A model generated the notes under the pieces. The model did no database searches. It saw only the letters and a list, made by a program, of their open reading frames with translations, and was not told the origin of the DNA. A DNA stretch of 21,515 nucleotides from RUG11867 sp964472425 (lineage in GTDB: Bacteria; Bacillota_I; Bacilli_A; RF39; UBA660): the NCBI GenBank assembly GCA_964472425.1, contig CAYYLF010000020.1, positions 1 through 21,515 on the forward strand. The letters are read 5' to 3'. Of the stretch, positions 1-7,343 are shown one piece after another (positions within the stretch are counted from its first letter, which is position 1; every line of letters starts with the position of its first letter). Position numbers and translations under genes: made by a program.

Positions 1-11
1 TGGGCTAAGCC

Positions 12-44
12 AAAAATAAAGCTGACACGATGGGTGCCAGCTTT
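12..44 (-). terminator. Intrinsic terminator of the lexA-like gene
   Basis: Read on the minus strand, AAAGCTG and CAGCTTT (arms 38-44 and 18-24) form a stem that can extend through GCAC/GTGT with one G-U pair. A T-rich run follows (the A's at 12-16 on the plus strand). It sits just after the stop codon of the minus-strand gene ending at 51. Confidence 0.75.
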
Positions 45-50
45 ATGTGT

Positions 51-551
51 TTAGTAAATCTTGAATTCGCTTATGATGTTTCCGAGTATTTCTTTCGTTG
101 GGAATTCTTCTAGCTCGAGGTGGTTGCGCTTGTCGATGGTCAAAGATGGCTTGGCCGCGAAGAGGTGTTTGGTGCTTACGATGTAAATCGACTTGCCTTT
201 TTTGAAGGCGTAGAGTTTCTTCGGGTCGTAGTTTTTGGTCATGAAGATGGGTATCTCTAGGAATTTCTTAGGTACTTCGAAAAATACTCTTTCAAGAAGA
301 GGGATGTTTACCGTGTTGTCACTGGTCTTCACGTATTCGTTTTGCACTAATAGTTCGATAGTACGAGATTTTTGCTTGTCCATCGTAATCATTCCGTTTT
401 GAACGAGCGCTTTCAAATGTTCTTGGGCGGTAGATGGACTTTTGAGGGCCAAACCAGCCGCGATTTCACGAACGGTCGGAGAGTGTCCTTCGCTCGCGAT
501 AAATCTTTTGATAAAATCTAAAACATCTAATTGTCTATTCGTCATAGCCAT
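51..551 (-). CDS. lexA: LexA-like repressor with degenerate, probably non-cleavable C-terminal domain
   Basis: Residues about 1-68 are a clear LexA winged-helix DNA-binding domain: 'TNRQLDVLDFIKRFI', then 'SPTVREIAAGL' and 'SPSTAQEHLKAL', closing with 'KSRTIELL'. LexA represses DNA-damage (SOS) genes and normally switches off by RecA-stimulated self-cleavage at an Ala-Gly bond. Here the S24 peptidase half is short (166 aa in total, against about 200-205 usual). The stretch after 'VNIPLLERV' reads 'FFEVP' where Ala-Gly is expected. 'KKGKSI' could align with the catalytic-serine motif GDSM, but about 35 residues that normally carry the catalytic Lys are missing or unrecognisable. The end, 'EILGNIISEF', matches the family's final strand. 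I infer a DNA-binding repressor that is not controlled by classical cleavage. An SD (GGTGAGG) precedes ATG 551; the second ATG, at 545, is also possible. The gene is divergent from the glycosyltransferase at 656. Confidence 0.75.
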   Translation of the reverse strand: MAMTNRQLDVLDFIKRFIASEGHSPTVREIAAGLALKSPSTAQEHLKALVQNGMITMDKQKSRTIELLVQNEYVKTSDNTVNIPLLERVFFEVPKKFLEIPIFMTKNYDPKKLYAFKKGKSIYIVSTKHLFAAKPSLTIDKRNHLELEEFPTKEILGNIISEFKIY

Positions 552-569
552 GTTTCCTCACCTAAGAAA

Positions 570-599
570 ATCATACCATCTTTGGGATAGTGAAGTCAA
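570..599 (-). promoter_or_regulatory. Promoter of the lexA-like gene
   Basis: On the minus strand, TTGACT (594-599) and TATGAT (570-575) are separated by 18 bp, 18 bases upstream of the start codon. I see no canonical Bacillus LexA box (CGAAC-N4-GTTCG) here. Confidence 0.6.
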
Positions 600-609
600 A
601 TAAAAAGCA

Positions 610-638
610 TTGTAAAATTGAAAAAGTTTGTATATAAT
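610..638 (+). promoter_or_regulatory. Promoter of the glycosyltransferase gene
   Basis: TTGTAA (610-615), a 17-bp spacer and a perfect TATAAT (633-638), 17 bases before the ATG at 656. It is divergent from the lexA-like promoter with 10 bp between the two -35 boxes. Confidence 0.7.
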
Positions 639-655
639 TAGTGTAGGGTGTAACT

Positions 656-1813
656 ATGAAGAAAAAACTCTTAGTAATGTATGCAACTTATGGGACGGGA
701 CACAGGTCTATAGCGAAATATATAACGGATTATTTTACCGAAAGTGGCGAGTACGAAGTGATGGAGATAGATATCTTACAGTATGCTGCTCCCTTCTTAG
801 GAACATTTACGAATAAGTTTTATAACAATGTCATGTTCAAGATGCCTTGGCTATGGAATGCCATATATCGCATCACGGACAACACGGTCGCCGGAAAGGT
901 GAGTGCCGAGCTGCAGTCGAAGGTCGTCTCGAACAAAAAGATAAAGAAAGTCATCTTGGATTTCAATCCGGATGTGGTGATTGCGACACACTTTACGGCC
1001 GCGACCTATATCAGTAAGCTCAAGAAAGCGGGCGAGTTGGATTGTCATCTTTTGAGTGTGGTCACCGATTACAAAGCTCATAGGATTTGGCTCGATTCGT
1101 ATAGGTCCGAGGATGCGCTCGTCGTCAACAGTGTCGAAGAGAAGAGGACTCTTGCCAAGCGGGGAATAAATCCCGGCATAATTCATACGTTCGGAATACC
1201 GGTCTCGTCTAAGTATACGAAGAGTTTGTACAACAAAGTCGAACTTTTGAAGAAGTTCAAATTGACGGGAGAGAGGCCCATAATTCTCTTCTACGGAGGA
1301 GGAGGACAAGGTTCTTCGACGACTTTGCCGTATTTGCTAAATTTGATATATGCTGGGGTCGATGCGGATGTGTTCTTCGTATGTGGCCGCAATGCGGAGT
1401 TGAAAAGACGGGCCGAGGGGATAGTGAAGAGAAACGAGGCAAAGAACATACGCGTACTCGGATACATCACGAACGGGCCGGAGTATTTGTACGTTTCCGA
1501 TTTCGTCATCACCAAACCGGGTGGACTCACCGTGACGGAGTGCCTATGTTTCAAAAAGCCGATGGTTTTAATACGCAATGCCGGGGGACAAGAGAGAGAT
1601 AATTATCGGTTCTTGACGAGAAAAGGGTATGCGATAAATGCGGTTTGGCAGTTGAAGTTTAGACATACGGTCAAGAAATTGTGCGACAATCCCATTCACT
1701 TGGAGAAGATGGAACACAATTTAGAAGAGTTGAACAAAGAAGATGCGATGAAGAAGTTGTTCGCTTTGGTGGAAAAAATAGTCGACAAAGACGAGGCAAA
1801 ACAAAAAAGTTAA
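656..1813 (+). CDS. UgtP/MGDG-synthase-type diacylglycerol glycosyltransferase
   Basis: A family GT28 enzyme that transfers a hexose from a nucleotide sugar to diacylglycerol at the inner membrane face, making glycolipids and, in relatives, the lipoteichoic acid anchor. The sequence shows the MGDG-synthase N-terminal motif 'YGTGHRSIAKYI' (residues about 12-23), the acceptor-domain motif 'VVTDYKAHRIWL' near 140-151, the linker 'GGGGQGSS' near 215-222, and the nucleotide-sugar signature 'ITKPGGLTVTECL' near 284-296, followed by 'GGQERDN'. Its length of 385 aa matches B. subtilis UgtP (about 382). The SD is weak (AGGGTG) before ATG 656. The sugar (glucose or galactose) and the number of transfers cannot be read from sequence. 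It is the first gene of a run leading to a SpoVIF-like protein. Confidence 0.88.
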   Translation: MKKKLLVMYATYGTGHRSIAKYITDYFTESGEYEVMEIDILQYAAPFLGTFTNKFYNNVMFKMPWLWNAIYRITDNTVAGKVSAELQSKVVSNKKIKKVILDFNPDVVIATHFTAATYISKLKKAGELDCHLLSVVTDYKAHRIWLDSYRSEDALVVNSVEEKRTLAKRGINPGIIHTFGIPVSSKYTKSLYNKVELLKKFKLTGERPIILFYGGGGQGSSTTLPYLLNLIYAGVDADVFFVCGRNAELKRRAEGIVKRNEAKNIRVLGYITNGPEYLYVSDFVITKPGGLTVTECLCFKKPMVLIRNAGGQERDNYRFLTRKGYAINAVWQLKFRHTVKKLCDNPIHLEKMEHNLEELNKEDAMKKLFALVEKIVDKDEAKQKS

Positions 1814-1827
1814 CATGTGCTAATAGG

Positions 1828-1858
1828 AACTCTCATATGATTGGATAGGAGAGTTTTT
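1828..1858 (+). terminator. Terminator-like hairpin that also holds the next gene's SD
   Basis: AACTCTC (1828-1834) pairs perfectly with GAGAGTT (1849-1855), followed by a short T run to 1858. The 3' arm contains GGAGAG, the SD of the gene at 1861, so the stem could both attenuate read-through and mask that ribosome site. Confidence 0.55.
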
Positions 1859-1860
1859 AT

Positions 1861-2097
1861 ATGAATGATGAAATTTTGAAGAAGGTCGAAAAGAAGACGA
1901 AGGTCAAGAAACAGACCATCATCGACCTCGCTCGCAAGTTGTCGAGCGGAGATATGAAAGATGAAGGGACTTTGAATGATGTCATAGATACTTTGTCACA
2001 AGCGACGGGTAAGAAAGTGAGCCCCGAGATGAAGGACAAAATCATCAAAACTATCAAAGACGATAAGGTTCCTTCCAATGTCGATAAAATGTTTTAA
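1861..2097 (+). CDS. SpoVIF-like small protein
   Basis: 78 aa, helical and charged, resembling the stage VI sporulation protein F family (B. subtilis SpoVIF/YjcC, about 85-90 aa). It matches at the start ('ILKKVEKKTKVKKQTIIDLARKLS' region), in the middle ('KDEGTLNDVIDTLSQATGKKVS') and at the end ('DDKVPSNVDKMF', like the family's 'IPKD...KMF' tail). In B. subtilis SpoVIF acts late in spore formation together with GerR. Members also occur in lineages not known to sporulate, so the name does not prove sporulation here. There is no signal peptide or membrane segment. SD GGAGAG lies 5-6 bases before ATG 1861 inside a hairpin. Identification is by motif memory only. Confidence 0.6.
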   Translation: MNDEILKKVEKKTKVKKQTIIDLARKLSSGDMKDEGTLNDVIDTLSQATGKKVSPEMKDKIIKTIKDDKVPSNVDKMF

Positions 2098-2103
2098 TAA
2101 GTG

Positions 2104-2141
2104 AAAAATGCACAATATCTCGAAGATGTCGTGCATTTTTT
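2104..2141 (+). terminator. Intrinsic terminator after the SpoVIF-like gene
   Basis: AAAAATGCAC (2104-2113) pairs with GTGCATTTTT (2131-2140), with a further inner ATCT/AGAT pairing. The A/T-rich outer arms make it work in either direction, but no minus-strand gene faces it. Confidence 0.85.
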
Positions 2142-2147
2142 AAATCG

Positions 2148-2176
2148 TTGTAAATTTCCGCCATATAAAGTATAAT
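2148..2176 (+). promoter_or_regulatory. Promoter of the cse60-murJ unit
   Basis: TTGTAA (2148-2153), a 17-bp spacer and TATAAT (2171-2176). The architecture is identical to the promoter at 610. About 65 bases of leader follow before the first gene. Confidence 0.7.
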
Positions 2177-2242
2177 ATACTTAGTACAAATTGAGACAAT
2201 TTTTTCGCGGGCAAACGATTATACTCGTATTTGGTGATACAA

Positions 2243-2416
2243 GTGAAAGTGAAAGTATTCGACGAAAGTCACGAGAAAGATTTGGAAAGTGCAGTGAACG
2301 AGTTTCTCGGCGGTTTGACTTCGAAAGTCGTCGATGTCAAGTTTAACGTGGCGATTGGCGTCTGTGGCGAGGAGCAAATATACTGTTTTTCGGCGATGGT
2401 TGTCTATGAAAGTTAG
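2243..2416 (+). CDS. Cse60-like sporulation-associated small protein
   Basis: 57 aa if started at GTG 2243, which follows a GGTG at 6-base spacing; TTG 2231 and GTG 2234 are open upstream but lack a usable SD. The pattern 'KVKVFDESHEKDLESAVNEFL' followed by '...VVDVKFNVAI...' and ending 'QIYCFSAMVVYES' is that of the Cse60 family, small cytoplasmic proteins first described as sigma-E-controlled in B. subtilis but widespread in Firmicutes, with no defined biochemical role. Its stop (TAG 2414-2416) touches the start region of murJ, so the two are probably translationally coupled. Confidence 0.6.
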   Translation: MKVKVFDESHEKDLESAVNEFLGGLTSKVVDVKFNVAIGVCGEEQIYCFSAMVVYES

Positions 2417-2424
2417 TGATGTTT

Positions 2425-4071
2425 ATGAAAAAGAACAGTTTTGTCGAGGGTGCGTTCATCGCGACATTGGCTGTCGTCATTACGAAGATATTGGGAATGC
2501 TCTACGTGATTCCGTTTTACAACATAATCGGAAGTCAAGGAGGGGCACTCTACAGTTATGCTTACAATATCTATACGATTTTTTTGGATATGTCGAGTGC
2601 GGGCATTCCTACAGCCATCAGTAAAATAATAAGCGAGTACAATACGCTCGAGATGAACGAGGCGAAGTATAGGACGTTCATCTTGGGCAAGAAAATCGTG
2701 ACCTACATATCGGTCATCGGATTCTTAGTGATGTTTTTGCTCGCCGATGTGATGGCCGGGGCCATCATAGGAGATATGAGCGGAGGAAATAGTCCCGAGG
2801 ACATTGCCTTCGTCATCAGGTGCATAAGTTTTGCGATTTTGGTCATTCCGTACATGAGCATCGCGAAGGGATACATCCAAGGACACAGCATAGTGACACC
2901 ATCGTCGGTTTGTAACGTACTCGAGCAAATCGTGCGCATTTTCGTCATCTTGACGGGAAGTTTCCTCGTATACAAGGTGTTCGAAGGGTCTTTGACTTTG
3001 GCGGTCGGGGTGGCCGTTTCGGGTGCCTTCTTCGGAGGAGTTGCGGCTTTCTTCTATTTGAGACATAAGATAAAACAGAATGCCGAGATTTTGGGAATCA
3101 AAGAATACGAGAAAAAGGACGAAGTGACGAACAAAGAAATCGTCAAAAAGATAGTTTCGTATTCTATTCCTTTCATCATAATCGCGGTCGCTACTTCGAT
3201 TTACAATTTTACGGATATGGTCTTGATTTTGCGTGGCCTCGACATGATAGGTTTCAATACGGTGGAAGCGGAGTTCATCCAAAGTGCGATTACGACATGG
3301 TCGACGAAGATTTGTATGATCATTTCGGCTCTCTCGATGGGGATGAGCGTGAGCTTGATTCCGAATATCGTGAGTTCGTTCGTCAAGAAGGATTGGAGTG
3401 ATGTGAACGCGAAGATAAACAAGGCTTACCAGATAGTCCTTCTAATCAGCGTACCTTGTGGAGTGGGGCTTTGTATTCTTTCTACCCCAGTGTGGACCGT
3501 GTTTTACGGGGCGAGTGAGAACGGGCCTTTGGTGCTTGCCATCATGGTCATAAGTGCGATTTTTGCCAATCTCTATTCGGTCACTTTCAACGTAATGCAG
3601 TCGATGAACAAGTTCAAAACGGTGTATTTGAGCGTATTCGTAGGTTTCCTGGTAAACGGACTTCTCGATATACCTTTGATATTGCTCTTCGACAAAATCG
3701 GAATTCCTCCGTATTGGGGTGCACCATTCGCGACCATGATAGGGTACAACGTGTCGATGATAATCGCCCGAGCTGACTTGAGAAAGAATTACAAAATGAA
3801 GTTCAAAGATACGGCCGTGATGGCCCTCAAGATAGCTGTGCCGACGGCCGCGATGGTCGCCGTACTCGAGGTTATGAATCACTTCGTGCCGTTTACGACG
3901 AACGGAGTATGGGATTCGATTCTCATGATAGTTGCGAATGCCGGCGTCGGTGGGGTAATATACATGGGAATTGCCTACAAGATGGGATTGTTAGCAGAGG
4001 TGTTCGGCAAAGAGCATTTACAAAAACTAGTAAAAAAACTCACTTTCGGGAAAGTAAGTTTGAAGGTTTAG
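2425..4071 (+). CDS. murJ: MurJ-type lipid II flippase (YtgP/SpoVB family)
   Basis: A polytopic membrane protein of the MOP superfamily that moves the peptidoglycan precursor lipid II across the membrane. 548 aa from ATG 2425, with about 14 hydrophobic segments spread along the whole length. The start 'KNSFVEGAFIATLAVVITKILGMLYVIP' and the 'GGALYSYAYNIYTIFLDMSSAGIPTAISK' region are typical of the Firmicutes YtgP/SpoVB branch, which includes both the essential MurJ and sporulation-specific SpoVB. Starts at GTG 2416 and ATG 2419 are in frame; none has a good SD, which fits re-initiation after the Cse60-like gene. I favour MurJ over SpoVB because no sporulation-specific context other than the two small proteins is visible. 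The 3' end overlaps by four bases the tail-to-tail gene on the minus strand. Confidence 0.85.
   Translation: MKKNSFVEGAFIATLAVVITKILGMLYVIPFYNIIGSQGGALYSYAYNIYTIFLDMSSAGIPTAISKIISEYNTLEMNEAKYRTFILGKKIVTYISVIGFLVMFLLADVMAGAIIGDMSGGNSPEDIAFVIRCISFAILVIPYMSIAKGYIQGHSIVTPSSVCNVLEQIVRIFVILTGSFLVYKVFEGSLTLAVGVAVSGAFFGGVAAFFYLRHKIKQNAEILGIKEYEKKDEVTNKEIVKKIVSYSIPFIIIAVATSIYNFTDMVLILRGLDMIGFNTVEAEFIQSAITTWSTKICMIISALSMGMSVSLIPNIVSSFVKKDWSDVNAKINKAYQIVLLISVPCGVGLCILSTPVWTVFYGASENGPLVLAIMVISAIFANLYSVTFNVMQSMNKFKTVYLSVFVGFLVNGLLDIPLILLFDKIGIPPYWGAPFATMIGYNVSMIIARADLRKNYKMKFKDTAVMALKIAVPTAAMVAVLEVMNHFVPFTTNGVWDSILMIVANAGVGGVIYMGIAYKMGLLAEVFGKEHLQKLVKKLTFGKVSLKV
4031..4061 (-). terminator. Terminator of the minus-strand coiled-coil gene, inside the 3' end of murJ
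   Basis: AAACT-ACTTTC (4036-4047) pairs with GAAAGT-AGTTT (4050-4061), with one mismatch between the two stem blocks. On the minus strand a T7 run (the A's at 4032-4038) follows. The stem is coded within the last codons of murJ, so one sequence serves both genes. Confidence 0.65.
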
Positions 4072-4391
4072 ACCATGTAGTTGTTGGTCACGTATTCGCT
4101 CGAACCCGTGTTCATGGGCAGTTCGCTTTCCAATTTGGAGACGCGAGTGTCTAGACGGTTGATGGCCCGTTCGATTTTGGCTAGACGGGATTCTAGTTCG
4201 TTCGAATAGTTGTCACTTGGGGCCGCATTGTAAGCGGGAGTGAGCACAGGACCTTGGTAGAAGTTCGAAGAAGACTCGGTCGCCATCGGATAGCCACCTA
4301 CGTTTTGAGGCACGGCCATTTGAGGTGTACTCGGGTAGAAGTAACTAGACGAACTTTGATTTTGGAAAAAGGCATTTCTATCTTTTTTCAT
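4068..4391 (-). CDS. Small hypothetical protein with Ser/Pro/Tyr-rich head and coiled-coil tail
   Basis: 107 aa, not recognised. Residues about 1-60 are low complexity, rich in Ser, Asn, Tyr, Pro, Gln ('MKKDRNAFFQNQSSSSYFYP'). Residues about 63-90 form a heptad-like coiled coil ('ELESRLAKIERAINRLDTRVSKLE'), and the protein ends in 'NNYMV'. It has no signal peptide or membrane segment. A strong SD (AAGGAG, 9 bases before ATG 4391), its own promoter and a terminator support expression. The composition recalls spore coat or envelope accessory proteins, but no specific family is claimed. Confidence 0.65.
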   Translation of the reverse strand: MKKDRNAFFQNQSSSSYFYPSTPQMAVPQNVGGYPMATESSSNFYQGPVLTPAYNAAPSDNYSNELESRLAKIERAINRLDTRVSKLESELPMNTGSSEYVTNNYMV

Positions 4392-4392
4392 T

Positions 4393-4442
4393 TTTACATT
4401 CTCCTTTTAGTTTATTATATGCGAGGAGTAGAAGTAGGTGAA
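4393..4442. promoter_or_regulatory. Overlapping divergent promoters (coiled-coil gene / trmB)
   Basis: Minus strand: TTCACC (4437-4442), 17 bp, TATAAT (4414-4419). Plus strand: TTTACA (4393-4398), 17 bp, TATATG (4416-4421). The -10 boxes overlap on opposite strands, so polymerase binding for the two genes should be mutually exclusive. The minus-strand -10 is the better match; the plus-strand assignment is weaker. Confidence 0.5.
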
Positions 4443-4446
4443 CATA

Positions 4447-5082
4447 ATGCGTTTGAGAAACGTCAAGGATGCGGATAAGATTTTAGAGAGTTCCGCGTAT
4501 TACATAGAGAACCCTCGCGATTATCGAGGGAAGTGGAGCGAAGTGTTCGGAAACGAGGCACCCATCATGCTCGAAATCGGCATGGGGAAGGGAGATTTTA
4601 TCTTGGGAATGGCGAAGATGCATCCCGAGTGGAATTTCGTCGGAATAGAGAAATATGAAAGCGTCTTGGTAAGAGGGGTCGAAAAGTTGGATCGCGTCGA
4701 TTTGCCGAACGTGCGCGTCATCCGTGTAGACGCGATAGATTTGGACGAGTACTTCGACCGGGAGGTCGAGACCATCTATTTGAATTTTTCGGATCCATGG
4801 CCCAAGAAGAGGCACCGCAAAAGAAGACTCACATATGAGGATTTCTTGGCCGTATACGACTCGGCTTTCGAGGGGGATGCGCACATCGTCATGAAGACGG
4901 ACAACGACGTGCTCTTCGAAAGTACGCTCGTCAGTTTGAACAATTACGGTTACGTATTCGACGAGGTCATTTTGGATTTGTGGTCGCACGAAGAAAAGTC
5001 AAACGTCAAGACGGAATACGAGATAAAATTTTCTTCGAAGGGCTTCAAAATCAAGCGCATAGAGGCTCACAAAAAAAGGTAG
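4447..5082 (+). CDS. trmB: tRNA (guanine-46-N7)-methyltransferase TrmB
   Basis: SAM-dependent enzyme that makes m7G46 in the variable loop of tRNAs. Motif I is 'LEIGMGKGDF', followed by 'NFVGIEKY'. The family hallmark 'NFSDPWPKKRHRKRRL' lies about residues 118-133, then 'MKTDN' and, near the C-terminus, 'SNVKTEYEIKFSSKG' (TE-E motif that contacts tRNA). 211 aa is normal. I start at ATG 4447 because the family begins 'MRLRNV' and AGGTGA lies 5 bases upstream; GTG 4438 would add three residues. Confidence 0.93.
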   Translation: MRLRNVKDADKILESSAYYIENPRDYRGKWSEVFGNEAPIMLEIGMGKGDFILGMAKMHPEWNFVGIEKYESVLVRGVEKLDRVDLPNVRVIRVDAIDLDEYFDREVETIYLNFSDPWPKKRHRKRRLTYEDFLAVYDSAFEGDAHIVMKTDNDVLFESTLVSLNNYGYVFDEVILDLWSHEEKSNVKTEYEIKFSSKGFKIKRIEAHKKR

Positions 5083-5099
5083 GCAAACACTCAAAAAAA

Positions 5100-5108
5100 T
5101 GGTATAAT
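5100..5108 (+). promoter_or_regulatory. Extended -10 promoter of the lipoprotein operon
   Basis: TG-G-TATAAT (5100-5108) is a perfect extended -10. A -35 box is poor. It lies 23 bases before the ATG at 5132. Confidence 0.6.
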
Positions 5109-5131
5109 GTTACCTAGAATGTAGGTGGATT

Positions 5132-5779
5132 ATGAAAAAGGTTCTAATTCTCTTCGTGGCATTGTTTTTGGTCTCGGGATGTACGAGCATCAAAAACAAT
5201 TCGTTCGAAGTCCTCTTGGACGAGGTAGCCAAGTCGGATTTGAAAATCTACAACACTTATAGAAAAGGTTATAAATATTATAGACCGGCGAACATGTACG
5301 TATCCGACTCGCGCGAATACAACGAGTTTTTAAAGAATCAGCACGACACGTTTTACATGTACATTGACCTCATAAGCTATCTTTCGGAAACACCTTTGGA
5401 GTACCAAGGGGAAGGAGAAAACTTTTATTATAGAAATCTCGTGCAAGGGGATAAATCCGGTTACATTGTCATCAAAATTACGCAAGATAAAAAATATTTA
5501 GTTGAAATCGCGTACAATTATGCTAAAATAGAAGTAATAGTAGATGAGAGTCGTCTGAATGCGACCGTGAGTGAAGCTATGACCGTGCTTGCGAGTATCG
5601 AGTACAACGATTCGTTCTTGAGAAGTTTGTCCGAGGAGAGTCTACTCAGTTATAGGGAAGAGATAGTCGATATATTCAAAAGGGGCGAGGTCGCCGATTC
5701 GAGTACTTTGTTGCAGTATGTCGAGGAGTACGAAGAAGAAGACCAGAATGAGGTTCCGGATTTGGACCATATCAGGTAA
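5132..5779 (+). CDS. Predicted lipoprotein of unknown function
   Basis: 215 aa. Residues 1-17 are a lipoprotein signal peptide ('MKKVLILFVALFLVSGC'; lipobox VSGC with Cys17 as the lipidation site). The mature part is charged and tyrosine-rich, without cysteines or membrane segments, and looks mixed helix/strand; the last ~25 residues are very acidic. No family recognised. It precedes by 11 bases a large disordered charged protein and a YtxG/YtxH-like pair with no promoter between, so these four probably form one envelope-related operon. SD AGGTGG sits just before ATG 5132. Confidence 0.8.
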   Translation: MKKVLILFVALFLVSGCTSIKNNSFEVLLDEVAKSDLKIYNTYRKGYKYYRPANMYVSDSREYNEFLKNQHDTFYMYIDLISYLSETPLEYQGEGENFYYRNLVQGDKSGYIVIKITQDKKYLVEIAYNYAKIEVIVDESRLNATVSEAMTVLASIEYNDSFLRSLSEESLLSYREEIVDIFKRGEVADSSTLLQYVEEYEEEDQNEVPDLDHIR

Positions 5780-5790
5780 AAGGATGTGAT

Positions 5791-7041
5791 TTGAGAGTTA
5801 TGAAAATATTTAATAGACTCAGAAATATCTTGTTCGACGAGGTGACGACCGAGATTCCCGTCATCACCAAAGAAGATAAGAAACAGGAAGATAGGCCTGC
5901 TCGTACGCGGGTTCAAGAGGAACCGAAAAGACGGAGCCAACCGGATAGACGAGACGAGGTCATAATCGAGAGGATAGAGACTCCCAAACGGGAAAGAAAA
6001 ATCGAGATTCCGGACGACGAACCGTTCGACATGCCAAAGCTCAAGGAAGAGGCCAAGAAAGAGGTCAAAAAGAGTACTTTCACTTTTCCGGTGTTCGGCG
6101 ACGACGAAAAGGAGGAACCGACTCCTAAGAGGCGAGAGCGGAAGGACGAAGCTTTCAAAGAAAGAGAAACGAGACGCGAGGAGTCGAGACGAGAGAAACC
6201 TCGCGAGACGGCAAGTATACGCAAAACCGTCGAAGAGAAGCCAGCTCGACGCGTGGACGCGGGCGGTTATACGAATGCATTCGATTACAGTTACGGCAAG
6301 TATAAGGGCGATTATAAGACGAGTAGAGAACAATCGCACGAGATAATGGCCAAGACGCTCGGAGAGAAGGAGGAGCACAAGGTATTCACACCGTCTCCTA
6401 TCATCTCGCCGGTGTACGGGGTTTTGAACGAGAATTATAAAAAGGAAGATATCGTGGCCAAGAAAGAGTCTAGGAAGAGAGCGGAGCCTTTGGATTTAGA
6501 TAGTGTTAGAAGAAAAGCGTACGGGACTTTGGAAGAGGAGATAGAGGTTTCTTTGAGTAAAGATTTGCTCGCCGAGGAGCCTCAAGTCGAGCCCGTAGTT
6601 CCCGATTACGACGAGGATGACGAGGACGGCATCAGCATAAACGATTTGCTCGTCGATGCGGGCGAAGATATCGAAGACGATTTCGAAGTTCACGAGACGG
6701 TCGAGAAGTACGAGGATGATACCGAGATATTCGAGACTATCGATGAGGTCGAGGAGTCCATAGAACAGGATGACATACCTCCTGTAACCATCGAAGAAGC
6801 CGAGAAACGAACGAACGTGGAAGACGACGAGATTTCCGAAGAAGATGCCTTGGAAGAGATTTCCGACTTCGAAAACGAGGGTGTAAAGACGGAGAAAAGT
6901 GATTCTTCGAGCGAGGAAAAGGCTCGCGACGAGGATGACGAATTGAAAGTGGAAAAAACTGAAGATAAAGACGATGTACTCGGAGAGGAAGACTTGTTCG
7001 ACCTCATCGAGAGCATCTACGAAGGAAAGGGTGAGGAGTGA
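5791..7041 (+). CDS. Large disordered charged protein with conserved-looking short motifs
   Basis: 416 aa, unrecognised. Residues 1-20 look ordered ('MKIFNRLRNILFDEV' from Met4). Residues 20-155 are Lys/Arg/Glu-rich and repetitive; 225-416 are strongly acidic. Two islands stand out: a Gly/Tyr-rich stretch near 157-176 ('YTNAFDYSYGKYKGDY') and 'FTPSPIISPVYGVLNENY' near 199-216. These resemble docking motifs in an otherwise disordered scaffold. There is no signal peptide or TM. TTG 5791 has the better SD (AGG, 7-base spacing); ATG 5800 would be a conventional start but its GAGAG is too close. The stop overlaps the next start (TGATG). A cytoskeletal or division scaffold is one possibility but is not shown by the sequence. 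Confidence 0.75.
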   Translation: MRVMKIFNRLRNILFDEVTTEIPVITKEDKKQEDRPARTRVQEEPKRRSQPDRRDEVIIERIETPKRERKIEIPDDEPFDMPKLKEEAKKEVKKSTFTFPVFGDDEKEEPTPKRRERKDEAFKERETRREESRREKPRETASIRKTVEEKPARRVDAGGYTNAFDYSYGKYKGDYKTSREQSHEIMAKTLGEKEEHKVFTPSPIISPVYGVLNENYKKEDIVAKKESRKRAEPLDLDSVRRKAYGTLEEEIEVSLSKDLLAEEPQVEPVVPDYDEDDEDGISINDLLVDAGEDIEDDFEVHETVEKYEDDTEIFETIDEVEESIEQDDIPPVTIEEAEKRTNVEDDEISEEDALEEISDFENEGVKTEKSDSSSEEKARDEDDELKVEKTEDKDDVLGEEDLFDLIESIYEGKGEE

Positions 7042-7343
7042 TGGTAGAGTTTTTTCAAGTTTATTTGCCTATAGTTGTGTACTTTTTATTAATAATTTTA
7101 TTGATAGTGGGCATAATATTAGGTATAAGGCTAATCGGTGCGATGGATAAGGTCGACGAGGTCTTAGATAACATGCAACAGAAAGTGAACAGTTTGAACG
7201 GTCTATTCAGTGTGATAGATTTTACGACCGACAAGATTTCGGCGTTTTCCGACAAAGTCGTCGATGTAATAAGCGGGTTTATCGGCAGGTTCACTAGAAA
7301 GAAAAAGATGAAATACGAAGAAAGTGAGGAAGATTATGAGTAA
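7041..7343 (+). CDS. YtxG/DUF948-like single-pass membrane protein
   Basis: 100 aa. One N-terminal hydrophobic helix (residues about 7-30, 'YLPIVVYFLLIILLIVGIIL'), then an amphipathic helical stretch 'AMDKVDEVLDNMQQKVNSL' and a basic-then-acidic tail. This is the layout of DUF948 (YtxG-like) proteins, which in Bacillus lie next to ytxH. Here too the following gene is YtxH-like. The start is ATG 7041, overlapping the previous stop; the gene end overlaps the next start by 8 bases, so expression is coupled. In Bacillus these are general-stress-linked; whether that holds here is unknown. Confidence 0.7.
   Translation: MVEFFQVYLPIVVYFLLIILLIVGIILGIRLIGAMDKVDEVLDNMQQKVNSLNGLFSVIDFTTDKISAFSDKVVDVISGFIGRFTRKKKMKYEESEEDYE

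Noticed and set aside
628..816. Plus-strand ORF overlapping the glycosyltransferase start
   Set aside because: Out-of-frame shadow of the UgtP-like gene; no SD and no recognisable protein.
5650..6378. Long minus-strand ORF (242 codons) opposite the charged protein
   Set aside because: Arises because Glu/Lys/Arg-rich coding yields open Leu/Ser/Phe-rich antisense frames; no SD, no promoter, low-complexity product.
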